A DNA stretch of 64,000 bases from Hydractinia symbiolongicarpus (GCF_029227915.1 NC_079887.1:22937650-23001649), one strand, 5' to 3'; counted from the first letter of the stretch, positions 1 through 11,889 are shown. Made by a program: numbers and translations. The notes: generated by a model from the letters alone, not told the origin.

Positions 1-1560
1 AAATAAGTTTAGCGAACGTACTTTTGTCCCGTTTACACAAGGTGCAGTTTAATTATCCTGAGTGTCACTATTACACCTAAAAATATCTCTTCACACGTTT
101 GCAAGTTTACTCAGAAAGAGTGTGGCATCATTAAATATACCAGTGGATATGTCATGGAAACACTCTACTGTCGCAAATCTACAGCGTATCATTGTGATAC
201 TAACATCAAACGTCGGAGTATTTTGTTAGATGCTAAAGGATTCTACAGAATCCTGAACTGAAGAAGACAAGTTTTTAAATGCAAAAAAACAGAGGTGGTC
301 TTTGTCGGCTGGAGTTTTTTAAACTTTTCTTATAGTCGAGAAATGTTTTAGAGGTAATGTTGTAAAGGAAAAAAATAGAAATGACTCTATTGTAACCTTT
401 AAATTTTCTTTGATGTTTATGATCAAGTACACATTGATCACAAAAGTTTTTGATGACAGAAAAGGCTATATGTAGATGGCATATCTTCTTTACAATCCAT
501 CGCATTGCGTTTCTTTGTTATTTCTCTTACTCATAACTTGAATGGCTTCAATAAAGTTATTGTTTCCCATCTCATGATACCATTCAATCACATTTTAAAT
601 CGTGCAAGAACATTGAAGTGTGTATTTCTTGAGAAGAAGCATTTAAATCAGACTTTCAAAGAAAAAAATTAAATGTCTGAGGAGAACACCAATAAAGCAA
701 GTCACAAAGAAACGTGAACTTTGTCATTGTAGAAAAAAACGACTTTATTTATTTAGTTAGCTATTTTTTTATATTGATAGACTATTTTTCTGAATGAAAA
801 CACTTTTTAAACTAAAAGAACCCTATTACAACACCATTCAAAAAAAAAAAAATTTTTAAAGTATGCTTAATAAGCAATTCCATAAGAATTCCTAGAATTT
901 CAGTGAACAAAAATGGTAACACTATACAATGCATAAAAAATTTCTTATCAAACAATATACTTTAAGATACTATTTTCTAGACTACTTTTTTTCTGATTCT
1001 GCTTCTTTTTTAAACGTTATAACAACACCCAAAGATTTATAAAACATTTTTCTTTGTTGTATGTGCGAGAGAGAAAAGGTTCTGAATTAAGTTTAAAGTT
1101 TGGCTGCTCCTTTTCCCGGAAGCTGCTAGAAAGAGGTCTAAAAGTTTTAGAAGTACGTGGTGTCTTGGTACTTAAAATTTCTTGCATTGGGTAATCTCTA
1201 CGTCGGCCAATACAACTTTGTCGACTAAAGTAGTTTTTAGGAGGATCCTTACATTGAGTGGATATGCATTTCACCTGATGATTTAAAAGGTAGATTATCA
1301 TCAGATCTACCAAAGCTTTCACAAGCAACAAGAGTCATTTACACTCTGGGCAACATAAAAAGTCACCCAGATGCAACTGAAGCTTCAATAATTCTTGTGT
1401 AGGAAAGGAGATATATTCTCTGATTGCAAGATTTTTGTCTTGTAAATAATCTTGACAACCATGTTTCAATAATATGTTGACACGAAAGCCTCTAACTTGT
1501 TGTGACACATAATGTCTAAACAAAAAAAGGTTTATTTTATTCTTTCCTTGTCTATCTTTC
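1..1560. repeat. Inverted duplicate, arm A (partner at 14.86-16.01 kb)
   Basis: The reverse complement of this stretch is recognisable at about 14860-16012, with many indels. Examples are the ACGTTTGATGTTAG block (near 205 here, near 15795 there) and the TTTAAAAAAGAAGCAG block (near 1005 here, near 15140 there). A plus-strand reading frame of about 60 codons ends near 262 and contains CGIIKYTSGYVMETLY, which looks like a tail piece of a transposase. I cannot assign it to a family. The arm may continue left of the window. No intact gene is seen. Confidence 0.6.
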
Positions 1561-2214
1561 GTGTAAGAAAAAATATAATAAAAACATTTCGAACGCTTAA
1601 CATTTAGGACAACGAAAATTCTTAAAGGGGAGGCAAAGAAAAAATTATTTTGTGACTGCCAAAAGATAAATTTTAAACGACAATTTTTTTTAAAGATTTC
1701 GAAATCCTAAAATCTACTAATATAACTACAACAAATATTTCAAAACTAAGTATCTATAAATATTTTCTTAACTGTACGGGGTAAAAATAAGAAGTGTTAG
1801 ATGTACTTACCAGTAAACATCAAAAATAAGATCTTTAACTGGGATAACTAAAAATAATTATATTGGTTGGTGACAGCATTTTATATGGTTCGTTTAAACT
1901 TGTTTAACCTTAAAAATATCTGTCATGACCAACAACAATATTTTTTTCCATGTTTTGAGTCTCTTTTCCATAAACAAACTACAAGCTTCGAACGATGAAG
2001 TTTGATATGTTGAGATGGCACCAAATTCAATAAATATAGAGACCGGAAAAATTCAACAACAAATCGAACGCGCAATATATAGGCTTCATCTTTATGGTCA
2101 TGACAGATATTATTTCGAAACTTTATTTATTTATTTTCTTTACTCACAAATTTGTTCAGTAAGTGTAAGCTTGCAACAACAAAACAAATTGCTTAATGTC
2201 GTATTTTATGAGAA
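1561..2214. other. AT-rich non-coding stretch
   Basis: No convincing coding region, RNA gene or repeat seen. Short open frames here have low-complexity composition and no recognisable motif. Confidence 0.5.
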
Positions 2215-2830
2215 ATAAAATATGGTGGCCAAATGAGGTATTTTATTTCCCTTTTAATTGTTAAGCAAAGAACATTTTTTGATTTAAAAAATCAAAAGTT
2301 AGGAACTGCTACATTGTGGATAAAGAACCTGTTACAAAAACAATACTTATTTTACTTTGGGGAAAACCAAAATACGTGTGTTGTTTTGTTTAAAATCGCC
2401 ATTTTTCTATATGTAAGAAGACATTATAGTGTTTTAAGCAAGAATAATTTATTAAAAATGTTGGCAACATCTAAAATTTGAACTGAGTGACATTATAAAT
2501 AGGAACCAAATGCAATAAATATTCATTGTCCTGTGGCAAGTTCAAATGCAGTAAATATTCTGTTTTAAAACTGAAACAAATGTCTTTTTTTTATGCAAAT
2601 AAGGACCATTTAATAATTATGTAACCCCCAAACACACCATATTGTACCACCCTCCACCCCTTTTAGCGAAAATGGTTGGAGGGTGGTAAAATCGGAGCAA
2701 ATCTAGTTCCTCCCAACCAACGCCCTTCCCTCTATTTTGAATCTTAAGACCTCGACTATTCATTTCCTATAGCATCAAAAACAACACCTGTTGATATGTT
2801 ATCCATCTCGTTAAACATTTCATTAAACAT
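2215..2830 (+). repeat. Inverted duplicate, arm C (partner at 6.29-7.39 kb)
   Basis: Reads as the reverse complement of pieces of 6285-7390. Matching landmarks are an 80-codon frame with LYVRRHYSVL at 2233-2481 (same motif on the minus strand at 7148-7354), GAGTGACAT..ATAGGAACCAAATG near 2485, the CATTTAATAATTATGTAAC end near 2612, and the GATGGATAACATRTCAAC block at about 2790. The arm lacks most of the MITE carried by its partner. The shared frame has no known domain, so I do not call it a gene. Confidence 0.65.
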
Positions 2831-3014
2831 CAAACATTTCAGCTTAATGTAATGTCATATACACTAAGGGCAACGAATTTTAGAGAGAAAAGCCGCCAAA
2901 AATTTGGCAACTAAAATTCCAAGCCTCAGTGAAATTAAGAAATTTCTAAGTCTATCATTTTATTTGATGAGGCGTGATTTCTATCGAATTTATTTATCAC
3001 GGAATGGTTTCAAT

Positions 3015-3385
3015 GCATGAATTTATCGGATCAAAATTTTTAGCGCATGAATTTATTGCATCGAATTATTTGGCGAATAAGTTTATCACATCGAATTAAT
3101 TTGACGCATAATCGACTTCATTTGACGCATAATCCAATAGATTTGTCGCATAATCGAATGAGTTTGACGCATAATCGAATAATTTTATCGCATAATCGAA
3201 TTGATTTGACGCATAATCGAATTGATTTGATGCATAATCGAATTCATTTGACGCATAATCCAATAGATTTGTCGCATAATCGAATGAGTTTGACGCATAA
3301 TCGAATAATTTTATCGCATAATCGAATTGATTTGTCGCATAATCGGATTAGTTTGTCGCATAATCTAATGAATTTATCACATAAG
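3015..3385 (+). repeat. Minisatellite: three ~30-bp units, then ~13 units of 21 bp
   Basis: From 3106 the sequence runs in 21-bp units of the form GCATAATCGAATTGATTTGAC with 1-4 substitutions per unit. A higher-order period of 126 bp (six units) is visible, since the variant CCAATAG recurs at 3134 and 3260. The three units before 3106 are longer (about 30 bp) and related. Because 21 is a multiple of 3, the array stays open as a frame encoding a 7-residue repeat (LTHNRID-like). I regard that frame as a by-product of the repeat and not as a gene. Confidence 0.9.
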
Positions 3386-3502
3386 GCAGCTCTTAACAAA
3401 ATTCTGCACATGTCTGGTTGTGTAAGCTTTGGCTGTGCAGATAATAAGAATGGTAAAAAATGGTTTAAAAACTTTGATGCTGGAAGTTTCTGCGATAACT
3501 AA

Positions 3503-6284
3503 ATAATAGGACAATCTCCGAGATAGCTTTCTAAGTTAAAAAAAATCAGGAAAACAAAGCATGCTTATGTCAGCAAAAATCGTCATCAATAAACTTCAGA
3601 ATCAGAACAAAAAGCCTAATTTCCAACGTCTATGTTTGTTTGCGAATAACGACAATTGTGTTCAGCAGTCAATCATAAAGAAATTTTTTACATTGTTTAT
3701 CTACATAAATTAATATACCAAAATTCTTTTAGTAGGTCAAACTATTCCTCCAAAGGAGAGAAGAAAAGAGACATAAATTTGATTTGATTTGACACACATT
3801 TTAAAAACATTTTTCCAAAGATAAATTATAGCAGCTGTTACACACCATGTGACTGTGAACAGCGCTTTCTTAAACTTTCGTGTGTGTTTCAAAACGTCTA
3901 CGTGTTCGTGTCAACCAAGTTATATCATGTTATGCAATGACGTCAAAGAAATACTACTTTTAATAAAGTTAATTGTCTGTCAGCGATGTTTTCTAATGTA
4001 AAAACCACCTTTGTTACCACATTTAATTAAATACTGTTTTCCTGTCATATGTTAACGCTAGAAATATCGTACCATTGGAAAGGTAATTTGACCTTTTGTT
4101 TTGAGAAGTATGCGTAAAAAAATAATTGAATGCGAGTTTTCCTCTATCTTAGGAGGAGGGGATATCGTTTTACAAGGAAAATGGGTGGGTGACAGTTTAC
4201 TACCCCCGTTGAATTGAAGGAAGGAAAAACGACCATAAAAGTAAAACTCAGTAACTAAGTAAAATAGTAATTTGATATTGATTGATGATGACTTCATTAT
4301 TTTTGGCTGACGTCATCATATTCTCTAAAAAGCTTTTTTTAAATTTTTTTATAGATTTTTTTATCTTTTTACTTATATTCGCCTAATTTATCTTTAATAT
4401 GTCGGGAATCTAGCTGAAAAGAATTTTTTTTTTATAAAACTCTACATTTGACGGGTAATGATAAAGCTTAACCCGTTGAAAGCATGAAAATGGCGCCAAA
4501 ATTTTCAAGTTAAGAACTCCTAAAAACCCAGTATATTTTCAAATATTGGTCTTATAACTTTTTGTCCATATAAATCTCGTCACATATTTTCTTCTGCATT
4601 TTTTCACACTTCTCCTTTTTTAATGTGAGTGTTTTAAATTTGTCCCAATGGCTAACGTCTTTCCTTATGCCCTGCTTACATTACTTTCAATAGCCTTAAA
4701 GTTATATGCCCCTGGGGTATACTAAAAAAAGTAAAACCAAAGGGAGTGTATTCTTTAACTGCCTTATTACAAAAGTGCCATAGAAATCTAGGCTTTTTGT
4801 CAAAACCTTCCAAGTGAAGACAAACTTAAGACATTGAGGAAGAAAGGAGATTTAAGCCGTGTTAAAACTTTGCGAGGTAAAACCACAGCGTTCAAACAGT
4901 TTAGAATGTTCAAAATATGCTGCCCAGGGCTCCGCTTCTATCGTTATTGTTCATCTCATCATTAATAATAATTGCATCAATCTATACAGAAACACGCTAT
5001 ACCTCGAGAATTTTTAATACTAGCTCTAACCAACTGTGACGGTATTTGTGATTGAATATGCACGATAAGCTGATAAAGAAGTAACGTCGCAACGATATGG
5101 GATTGACGAATCTGAAAATTAACCATTATGGCTTTGAGCAATAACCTGTACGCGGTGCGGTTGCGTAGTAGAGCCCTGCAAAATTGCCTCACTATTTCCT
5201 CAATAGCTCAGTTGGCAGGTTCTCTAGTAGCTAAAAATAAAAAAATTATTATTTCATATAATATAGAACATTTCCTTACGTTTACAAGCCGAAATGTTTG
5301 TGGCGTGGCTGTGATAAGGTTGATTTGGTTAATTTTAATTTGCTTGTAATTTAAATCGCATATTTGATGCGTGGATGAGTTTCTCTATATCCTAATTAAT
5401 CCCTTAATTTTCATTCTGATTAGGCCAGAATAAGATAGATTTCCTGCCTCCCCAAGTAATTGTCTCCAATACTATCTTGATGCATTATTTTTTTGCCAGG
5501 AATTGAAATCTGGCACGAGTCAAATGAAATTTATAAAATGAGGTTTAAAAATTTAATAAAGTACTTACTTAGGGGTGATTTTTTAATATGTTAAGAGCTG
5601 TCTGCAAATATTTTGTCACGACAAAGATCACAAGATTCTTTCATGTGCACAAAGCTTCTGAGCAACTTTGACATTAGGCATTAGAGACCAACGTTTAATA
5701 AGAATATTTCTAAACACAATTTGGAAAAAATGATAAGAGTTTTTTTTACTCAAAAGTTGATTTTACGAAATTACTTTCAGCTAATTTTCCTAAAAATTTC
5801 TTTTAGATAAAATTGCATTTTGCTTTTTAGGCACATAAATTTAGTTTTTTAACAATTTTGATTTTTGTAGAAATTTAATCAAAAATTTCCAGAAAGAGCA
5901 AACCCTAACTAAATAATTCTATTTCACGCCTTTACTTCTAAACATCGCTTAATTAGGGGAAATCATGTATTGACAGGAAGGACACATTTCCGGTTTTCAT
6001 TTGCAATAGTACTTTGCTTTAAATTAAATTCAGTATAATACAAGGTATAATTCTACAAGGAAGAGAAGATGTACAAATCGAGGTTGTGCTTTCTTGGTCT
6101 TAGCTGTATTTTTGCTACAAGGCAGGCATTAGTTTTACGCATGCATAGCATTGTAACAAATACACCAGCGCAATTTGAAAGAAGTACACAGTCTGTTTAT
6201 GTCACAAAAATCACAAAGGAAGTTAGACTGTTAGAAGAGCGAATAAAAATCACAGAAGATATTTCAGGATAAACTTCGTGAAAT
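3503..6284. other. Intergenic DNA, no gene recognised
   Basis: AT-rich with homopolymer runs. Open frames at 4058-4297, 4977-5349 and 6069-6272 have no motif I recognise. A tRNA A-box-like TAGCTCAGTTGG occurs at about 5204, but no B box follows. Confidence 0.5.
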
Positions 6285-7390
6285 AATTAATGAGATGGAT
6301 AACATGTCAACAAATTTTTCAGCAACGTTTTACTAAATATAACTACAGCACACCATAAATGACAAGAATGTAGGTCTGCACTAGACATACTAATTAATTT
6401 AAATATTGGATGTTTTACGAAATTGTATGCATCACGGTGTTACTACAGTCTACCTAGCTGATTCAAGCTGATTAAACTAAGCACATAATATAATTAACAA
6501 GTAACAAGTTATTCTCAACAAATAAAATAATGTACTGTACTATATGGGATCATTTAATAATTACGTAACGCCTGAGGGGAAGGGATATGATCATTCTTGT
6601 TACGAACTGTTACGGAAATTTAGGCGGATGGGTGCGGCAGAGCTTTGTTATTCTCTGTTATGTGACAGAGAATTTTGATGTATTACGGTTATTTTTAGCT
6701 ATTTTAGTGTATAACCTACATAATTTTTGTTATTATAGTGTATGGTATATATCATAAATTTGTTTCTCGCCTCTGGACTTACGCAAAAGTACCAAAAATG
6801 TCATCTTGTGTGCTAAATAAATAACCCTGTTAAATCTTTTTCTCATACTAAAGCAATAGTTTGCCTGATCATCTGTTCATGAAGGTTTTTGATACTATAG
6901 GAGGTGCATAGATGCGGTCTTAAGATTCGAAATACTACGTAGCAAGGGGTGTGAGATACTAAATTTGTTACGATGCGTTACAAGGGGTTGGGGGTGGTAA
7001 AAATGAATTCCAGTGTTACGTAATTATTGAATGACCCTTATTTCCATCAACAAAACAATTGTTTCGGTTTTAAAACAGAATATTTACTGCATTGGAACTT
7101 ACCACTGAACAATGAATATTTGTTGCATTTGGTTCCTATTTATCATGTCACTCAGTTCCAATTTTAAATGTTGCCAACATTTTTAATAAATTATTCTTGT
7201 TTAAAACACTATAATGTCTTCTTACATATAGAGAAATGGCGTTTTTAAACAAAACAACACACCTATTTTGCAACAGGTTTATTATCCACAAAGTGGCAGG
7301 TCCGAAATTTTGTTTTATTATAAATATACAATAAATCAAAAAAGCATTGATCACAAATACGTTTTTAAACTCTGCATCAAATCAAAAGCA
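6285..7390 (-). repeat. Inverted duplicate, arm D (partner at 2.2-2.8 kb)
   Basis: Reverse-complement partner of 2215-2830, longer because it retains an internal 492-bp MITE (6546-7037). Landmarks are GAGATGGATAACATGTCAAC near 6291, the conserved frame with LYVRRHYSVL on the minus strand at 7148-7354, and GGTTCCTATTTATCATGTCACTC near 7131. Confidence 0.65.
6546..7037. mobile_element. MITE with GTTACGTAAT-type inverted termini
   Basis: Left end GG-ATCATTTAATAATTACG and right end (reverse-complemented) GGGTCATTCAATAATTACG are imperfect terminal inverted repeats of about 24 bp, 492 bp apart, with no coding capacity between them. Terminal motifs of this kind (GGGTCATTNAATAATTACGTAAC) are familiar from non-autonomous DNA elements in animals, but I cannot name the superfamily. 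A relic of one end is in the partner arm at about 2612. I could not define the target duplication unambiguously. Confidence 0.6.
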
Positions 7391-7407
7391 CTTTTATTTT
7401 TTCCCAT

Positions 7408-9600
7408 TTGATTCCTTTTTTATAATTTTTATATGCGCAATCTCTCTATGAAACGCTCACCTATATTCCTCCGACACCTAAGAAAGCCGATGATGTTGTG
7501 ATTTGAAGACAGATTTTACATTTGATAATGTGATTTTACTTTAGTTCCCTTACTTATTCTTTGACGTGTAATTCACCTTACCTTAAATTCACGGTACCTA
7601 ATTTAGTACGACACTGGGTCGAGCTTAACAAGCATTCAGCTTAAAGGGGTAATGACGATCTCATTTGTTCTTTTTTACCATAAGTATAGGCTTTGAACAA
7701 ACCATTTGGTCGTTATTTAGTCAAGATCCAATTTTTGAAAAGCCTGATCGCCTTAATTATGCAACCCATGAAGTAATATTTAAAGTAGCGGATTGTCAGA
7801 ATTGAAATAAAAATCGTGCAAAGATGAAATAAAATGAAACTGTGATGCAACTAATTTAAACACATACAAAAAAGCTCGTTATACTTGATACTACTTTTTA
7901 CGCAGACAAAAATTTTCTTTCACCACCTTCAAAGCAATACTAATCCATTACCATCTTTTACCATAAGTTCAGCCGTATCCCGAGACTTTTCTTTGTACAT
8001 CACATCTATTGTTCTTACTTTCGTCGATGACGTCGATAGCGTCACTTTCTTCGACGCGTTTTTGTTGCCGACAGGATGAAGTCTATTGATTCTGACAGAA
8101 GCAACTCCATCAGCTGCTCTTGGTGAAGCTTCTTGCAGATGTTCATGTAAGCAGTGACCAGGTTGTTGTTTACACTCAGTGACTGATCCACCTTGCATTA
8201 GTTGGCGTAATTTTTTATACATGCGTCGCCGAGCTCGGTTAAATGTGGCGTTTGTGCAACAGTAAATCAATGGAGCTATAACACCATCAACGAATGTAAG
8301 AAGTTTCATGGTAAAATGTATAATATCCTCAGTGTTTGAATCATGATAACTTGAGTTGAAACATGCTTTACACAGGGACTGCAATAAATAATAACAACAA
8401 CTTGGCCCCCAGCAAAGTACGTAAAAGAAAACTATAAGTAAGGTTATTTTGGATTTATTGAAATGTGAAATTGCCAAGCGTCTTGTGTCTGTGTTTGCTA
8501 GAGCAAGTTTTCTCTGAGTGAATACCTGGCTTGCTTTTTTAAAGATTACCACATAGCAACCAGCTATTATTAAAAACGGTAGAAGCGTATTGCCTAGCAA
8601 CATGAAAACAGTCCATATTTTTTGTGGATTATAGTTGCAGACACTTTGTGCATGATTGGGTATGAATGGTATTAAACTTAGCAAGAGTGAATACATCCAG
8701 ATGGATATTGTCAAATATAACATTCTTCGCGTCGAGACGATAATATGGTATTTTAACGGTAGCCGAACACCGATAAATCTGTCAAGTGTTATAACGAGTA
8801 GACTGAGACAGGAAGCATAGTTTGTAAAAAAGTACGAAAACCTAAAAGTGTCACACACAACTGTCTTGTTTCCAGTCCCAGCTTTCTTGACTGCGTACGA
8901 CGGAATAACAAAAATGCTTTGCAAAAAGTGCGCAATAAGCAAACTGCATATAGCTATGTGTGATGGTCTGTGTAGAGTTTTATTCAAAAGGATAATTACA
9001 ATGCAGTACAGGTTCACAATAAAAACGGTGACACACATCAATCCAAGCAAAACAACTATCTCCATCTTTGACACGTTATTTTGTGACAATTTCACTAAAA
9101 GTAAACAAAAAAAATTATATTATTGGTTAGACGTTAAGATTTAGAAATTCCAGAATCGTTATAGCCAAGACTCAACCAGGATTTCAGATCATTTTATTGT
9201 TTGACACTAACTTCATAATATTTACGACATCAACAAACGAATAATTATCAAAATGTAACAAATGTTTGTTCTGCTTGCAATAGCTAATCAGTAATTATAT
9301 TGTGGAAAATAGCAAAAACACCTTCATACCATCAAGTACAAGTTCATTTTTAAATGATTTAATTTTGAACTTATTCTGTTATTTAAATTTGTTGAAGCTT
9401 AAATCTATAAAAAGTTTAATAGCGTGCGAATCTCTAGCTTCCCGTTTTTTATCAAATGAAATTGCCTTTATTTGTATGGTGTAACAAAACATGTATTCTC
9501 GTGGTGTACTATCACAACGTAAAAAAACAATATACATACTTTTGAAGGCTGCACGGAATAGCTATAAATTTTTAAACATCTATTTTTAAAAATTACACCC
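7408..9600. repeat. Direct segmental duplicate, copy 1 (holds GPCR 1)
   Basis: Matches 16445-19320 in the same orientation. The match starts near the ATGCGCAATCTCT block and ends near GAAGGCTGCACG..TTTTTAAACATCTATTTT. The coding part is near-identical, the flanks are diverged and carry indels, and copy 2 is longer through extra sequence in its flanks. Confidence 0.85.
7929..9095 (-). CDS. Class A (rhodopsin-like) GPCR, paralogue 1
   Basis: An intact single-exon frame of 388 residues with seven hydrophobic segments. Visible class A landmarks: N28 in TM1, C81 before TM3, LDRF at 104-107 (a DRY variant), W133 in TM4, C153 in extracellular loop 2 as probable disulfide partner of C81, and CWGP at 228-231 in TM6. 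Unusual points are H56 where TM2 normally has the sodium-site Asp, and APLIY at 274-278 instead of NPxxY. There is no lysine at the retinal position in TM7, so it is not an opsin. NKT at 76-78 is a possible glycosylation site. Ligand unknown. The C-terminal tail (about 90 residues) is Ser/Thr-rich and differs most from the paralogue at 17.5 kb. The alternative start M11 is possible. It should act in the plasma membrane coupled to G proteins (family knowledge). Confidence 0.9.
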   Translation of the reverse strand: MKLSQNNVSKMEIVVLLGLMCVTVFIVNLYCIVIILLNKTLHRPSHIAICSLLIAHFLQSIFVIPSYAVKKAGTGNKTVVCDTFRFSYFFTNYASCLSLLVITLDRFIGVRLPLKYHIIVSTRRMLYLTISIWMYSLLLSLIPFIPNHAQSVCNYNPQKIWTVFMLLGNTLLPFLIIAGCYVVIFKKASQVFTQRKLALANTDTRRLAISHFNKSKITLLIVFFYVLCWGPSCCYYLLQSLCKACFNSSYHDSNTEDIIHFTMKLLTFVDGVIAPLIYCCTNATFNRARRRMYKKLRQLMQGGSVTECKQQPGHCLHEHLQEASPRAADGVASVRINRLHPVGNKNASKKVTLSTSSTKVRTIDVMYKEKSRDTAELMVKDGNGLVLL

Positions 9601-10238
9601 TTGGTTCATGCTGAATAATGATGACGTTACGACTTCTAAGAAGTGTTTACATTTGAGCACTTGTTTGAATTCAAGGAAAGTATTTGGACTACATTGAAAA
9701 CGCAGCTTGAAAACAGAATTTTTATTCATTTTTATTTCTTTTTTTTCACTTACATATATAAAATGTAGCTATAAATTAAAATATGACTTTTGTATTATAC
9801 CCAAGTCAGGACAGTCCAATTAATCCAATTCGATTTTTCGAAATTATATCGAGCATTAAAATAAAACCGAAACTTGACAGGTGATACACAAGAACAGATT
9901 TTTGATATTTTTCTTTCAATAAAATGTCTTCAAAGAGTGAAAAGAAAGTTAAACTCGCTGCTGTTGCAGTTATTATTTTAGTAATCATAAATTTAAGAAA
10001 AATGCTGCAGAAAAGACCTAATTTTGGAGCGTGTGATATGTTATTAAACGAATTTCGGTTAAAGCAATATAACCTTTTTTAATTTTTTTTTTGATGTCTT
10101 CTGCTAAAAAACTTCAGAGCGCTTTTTCCGAAATCCATTCAAATTGCATATAGAAACTCACATCTTTCTGAACGCAGATTTGATGCACAAATTTTAAGCA
10201 CTTTGTTTGGTTAAAAACCTTTCAATTAATGGAAAAAG
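9145..10238. other. Intergenic DNA upstream of GPCR 1
   Basis: Up to about 9600 this is the diverged upstream flank shared with GPCR 2. The remainder is AT-rich with no gene recognised. Any promoter of GPCR 1 would lie at 9096-9600, but no core element stands out. Confidence 0.5.
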
Positions 10239-10268
10239 TTAAGCTAAGGCGCCACGAGGAACATTTTC

Positions 10269-10308
10269 ATGCGCGTGCTATGCAACATTGCTGCATAGCA
10301 CGCGCATA
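10269..10308. repeat. Hairpin inside the left Harbinger terminus
   Basis: ATGCGCGTGCTATGCA and TGCATAGCACGCGCAT face each other around a short loop. The right terminus carries the same stem, and there the palindrome continues outward through the whole terminal repeat. Such subterminal structure may be the transposase or MADF-protein binding region (inference). Confidence 0.7.
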
Positions 10309-10630
10309 AAAAAAATTACTCGTGTCCCATGCCTATTTTTCACTGCAATGCAGCAAAAAAATGTTGCATGGAGCAAACATTTTGCTCCACAACTTCGGGG
10401 ACAAAATAGATCTGAATTTATTTTGCTCCCGTGCTCCGGGGACAAAATGTGCTGAAAAATTTGTTGTGGAGCAAATGTTGCACGTGTCCCCACCTTCTGC
10501 AACAAATATTTTACAAAATTATTTGAGGCATTATTTTATTGACCAATCAAATCACAGAAAGATATAAACAAGTTTTTTTCTTGAGAAGTTGAACTGCAAG
10601 TGAAGAGTAGCTAGTGAGAAAATAGCGAAA

Positions 10631-11779
10631 ATGGCGGATGAAAAGAAAAAACTATCAGACGAGGAGAAAGTTACTTTAATAAACTTTTATAAAGCGAACC
10701 CAACGTTATGGGACAGTGGGAATATATATTACAAAAATAAAGACAAAAAAGAAGCTGCGAAAATAGACCTTGTCACTGAATTTGAGGGGGCGTATAGCTG
10801 TGATTTTCTAGAAAAAGCATTCCATTCTCTTCGTTCATCGATGCTCCGTGAAGTTAAACGTAATGCTGGAAGCGAAGTTCCATCGAAAAAGTGGAAGTTT
10901 TATGAACAAATGGAGTTTATCGTAACTGATCTTTCAAAAGAAAAGAAAAAAGCGCAACTTTCGTCCGACGAGTTGGAAGAATTGATTGATTTTTATCGTG
11001 AAAATCCCGCGCTTTGGAACCACACTCTACAAGATTATAGAGACAGAGTGTTGCGCGAAGCTCTGATGGTCAAACTGAGTGAGCGTTTTGATGGGAAGTA
11101 TACCGTAAACGAGCTCAAAACGTCATGGCATAACGCATTGACAAAGTATAGAAGTGAGCGCAATAGGGAGATTGGATCAAGATCCTCTGGTGCAGGTGTA
11201 AACGAAGCATATTTTTCTACCTGGGACCATTATAATCAAATGGATTTCGTTGAGATTACTTGCGATATGGATGAGACCGTCGATACAATGAACGAGGATG
11301 AACCACGTACCCCTGCTCCTAAAAAACGACGGGAGAAGAAGATGACGGAGGAGCAGTGTGCCAAAGCCGAACTGTGGAAAGCGTTGACAACTTCCATCAC
11401 ACAAAGGGCTGATCACCATGAAATCCGGCCGCAACAAGCTTCTACATATGGATGCGAAGCGCAATCTGCTGTCGAAAAACGTGCCCAAATTTTTGGAAGT
11501 ACAGTGGCCGACAGTTTGGTCCAGTGCGAACTAAAAGATTGGCCAAGGTTGAAGAAAAAAATCATGGATATTTTTTTCGAGTATGAAGAGCAGAAACAAC
11601 ACCAATCTATGCCTACCAACCATCATGCTCGTATGTTCGCAGCTTCAACGTTTACTCCATACACCCCATCATATCCCATGGCAAATACATATACTGGTAT
11701 GCTGCAATCGCCACCTCTACCTTCTCAAAATCAGCCGTATTCACCCGCAAATTCATCCTGTTCGAACGATACGTTTTGA
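10631..11779 (+). CDS. Harbinger-associated DNA-binding protein with two MADF domains
   Basis: 382 residues, one exon. Two tandem MADF (Adf-1 type Myb/SANT-like) modules are visible: the first at about residues 10-95 (INFYKANPTLW ... KWKFYEQMEFI), the second at about 115-210 (IDFYRENPALW ... WDHYNQMDFV). Each has the regular Trp/aromatic spacing of the fold. A basic stretch PKKRREKK follows and could be a nuclear localisation signal. The C-terminal third is Gln/Pro/Ser/Thr-rich and low-complexity. In PIF/Harbinger elements a Myb/SANT or MADF-like partner binds element ends and helps bring the transposase into the nucleus (family knowledge). The ATG chosen is preceded by GCGAAA and fits the start of the first domain. 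The gene is convergent with the transposase gene. Confidence 0.88.
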   Translation: MADEKKKLSDEEKVTLINFYKANPTLWDSGNIYYKNKDKKEAAKIDLVTEFEGAYSCDFLEKAFHSLRSSMLREVKRNAGSEVPSKKWKFYEQMEFIVTDLSKEKKKAQLSSDELEELIDFYRENPALWNHTLQDYRDRVLREALMVKLSERFDGKYTVNELKTSWHNALTKYRSERNREIGSRSSGAGVNEAYFSTWDHYNQMDFVEITCDMDETVDTMNEDEPRTPAPKKRREKKMTEEQCAKAELWKALTTSITQRADHHEIRPQQASTYGCEAQSAVEKRAQIFGSTVADSLVQCELKDWPRLKKKIMDIFFEYEEQKQHQSMPTNHHARMFAASTFTPYTPSYPMANTYTGMLQSPPLPSQNQPYSPANSSCSNDTF

Positions 11780-11889
11780 TACGTTACGTTATGGTTGGCA
11801 GACATTTTCTGGAGTAAAATAAATCAGAAAAATATATTAAACGTTCAGTAAATCTTATCATTTTTCATTTATCCTCGCAAAAAATAAAA

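Noticed and set aside
3047-3502. 151-residue open frame with LTHNRID-type repeats
   Set aside because: It is explained by the 21-bp minisatellite, which keeps any frame open. No domain outside the array.
5195-5235. tRNA A-box-like TAGCTCAGTTGG
   Set aside because: No B box or acceptor pairing follows within tRNA distance, so a SINE or tRNA head cannot be supported.
7929-9095. Opsin identity for the GPCR
   Set aside because: The retinal-binding lysine in TM7 is absent (Phe at that position) in both paralogues.
8848-9144. Plus-strand frame opposite GPCR 1 (and its twin at 18468-18746)
   Set aside because: Both are antisense shadows of the receptor genes, conserved only because the receptor coding sequence is.
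11177-11619. Minus-strand frames within the MADF gene
   Set aside because: Shadows of the plus-strand coding region with no motif.
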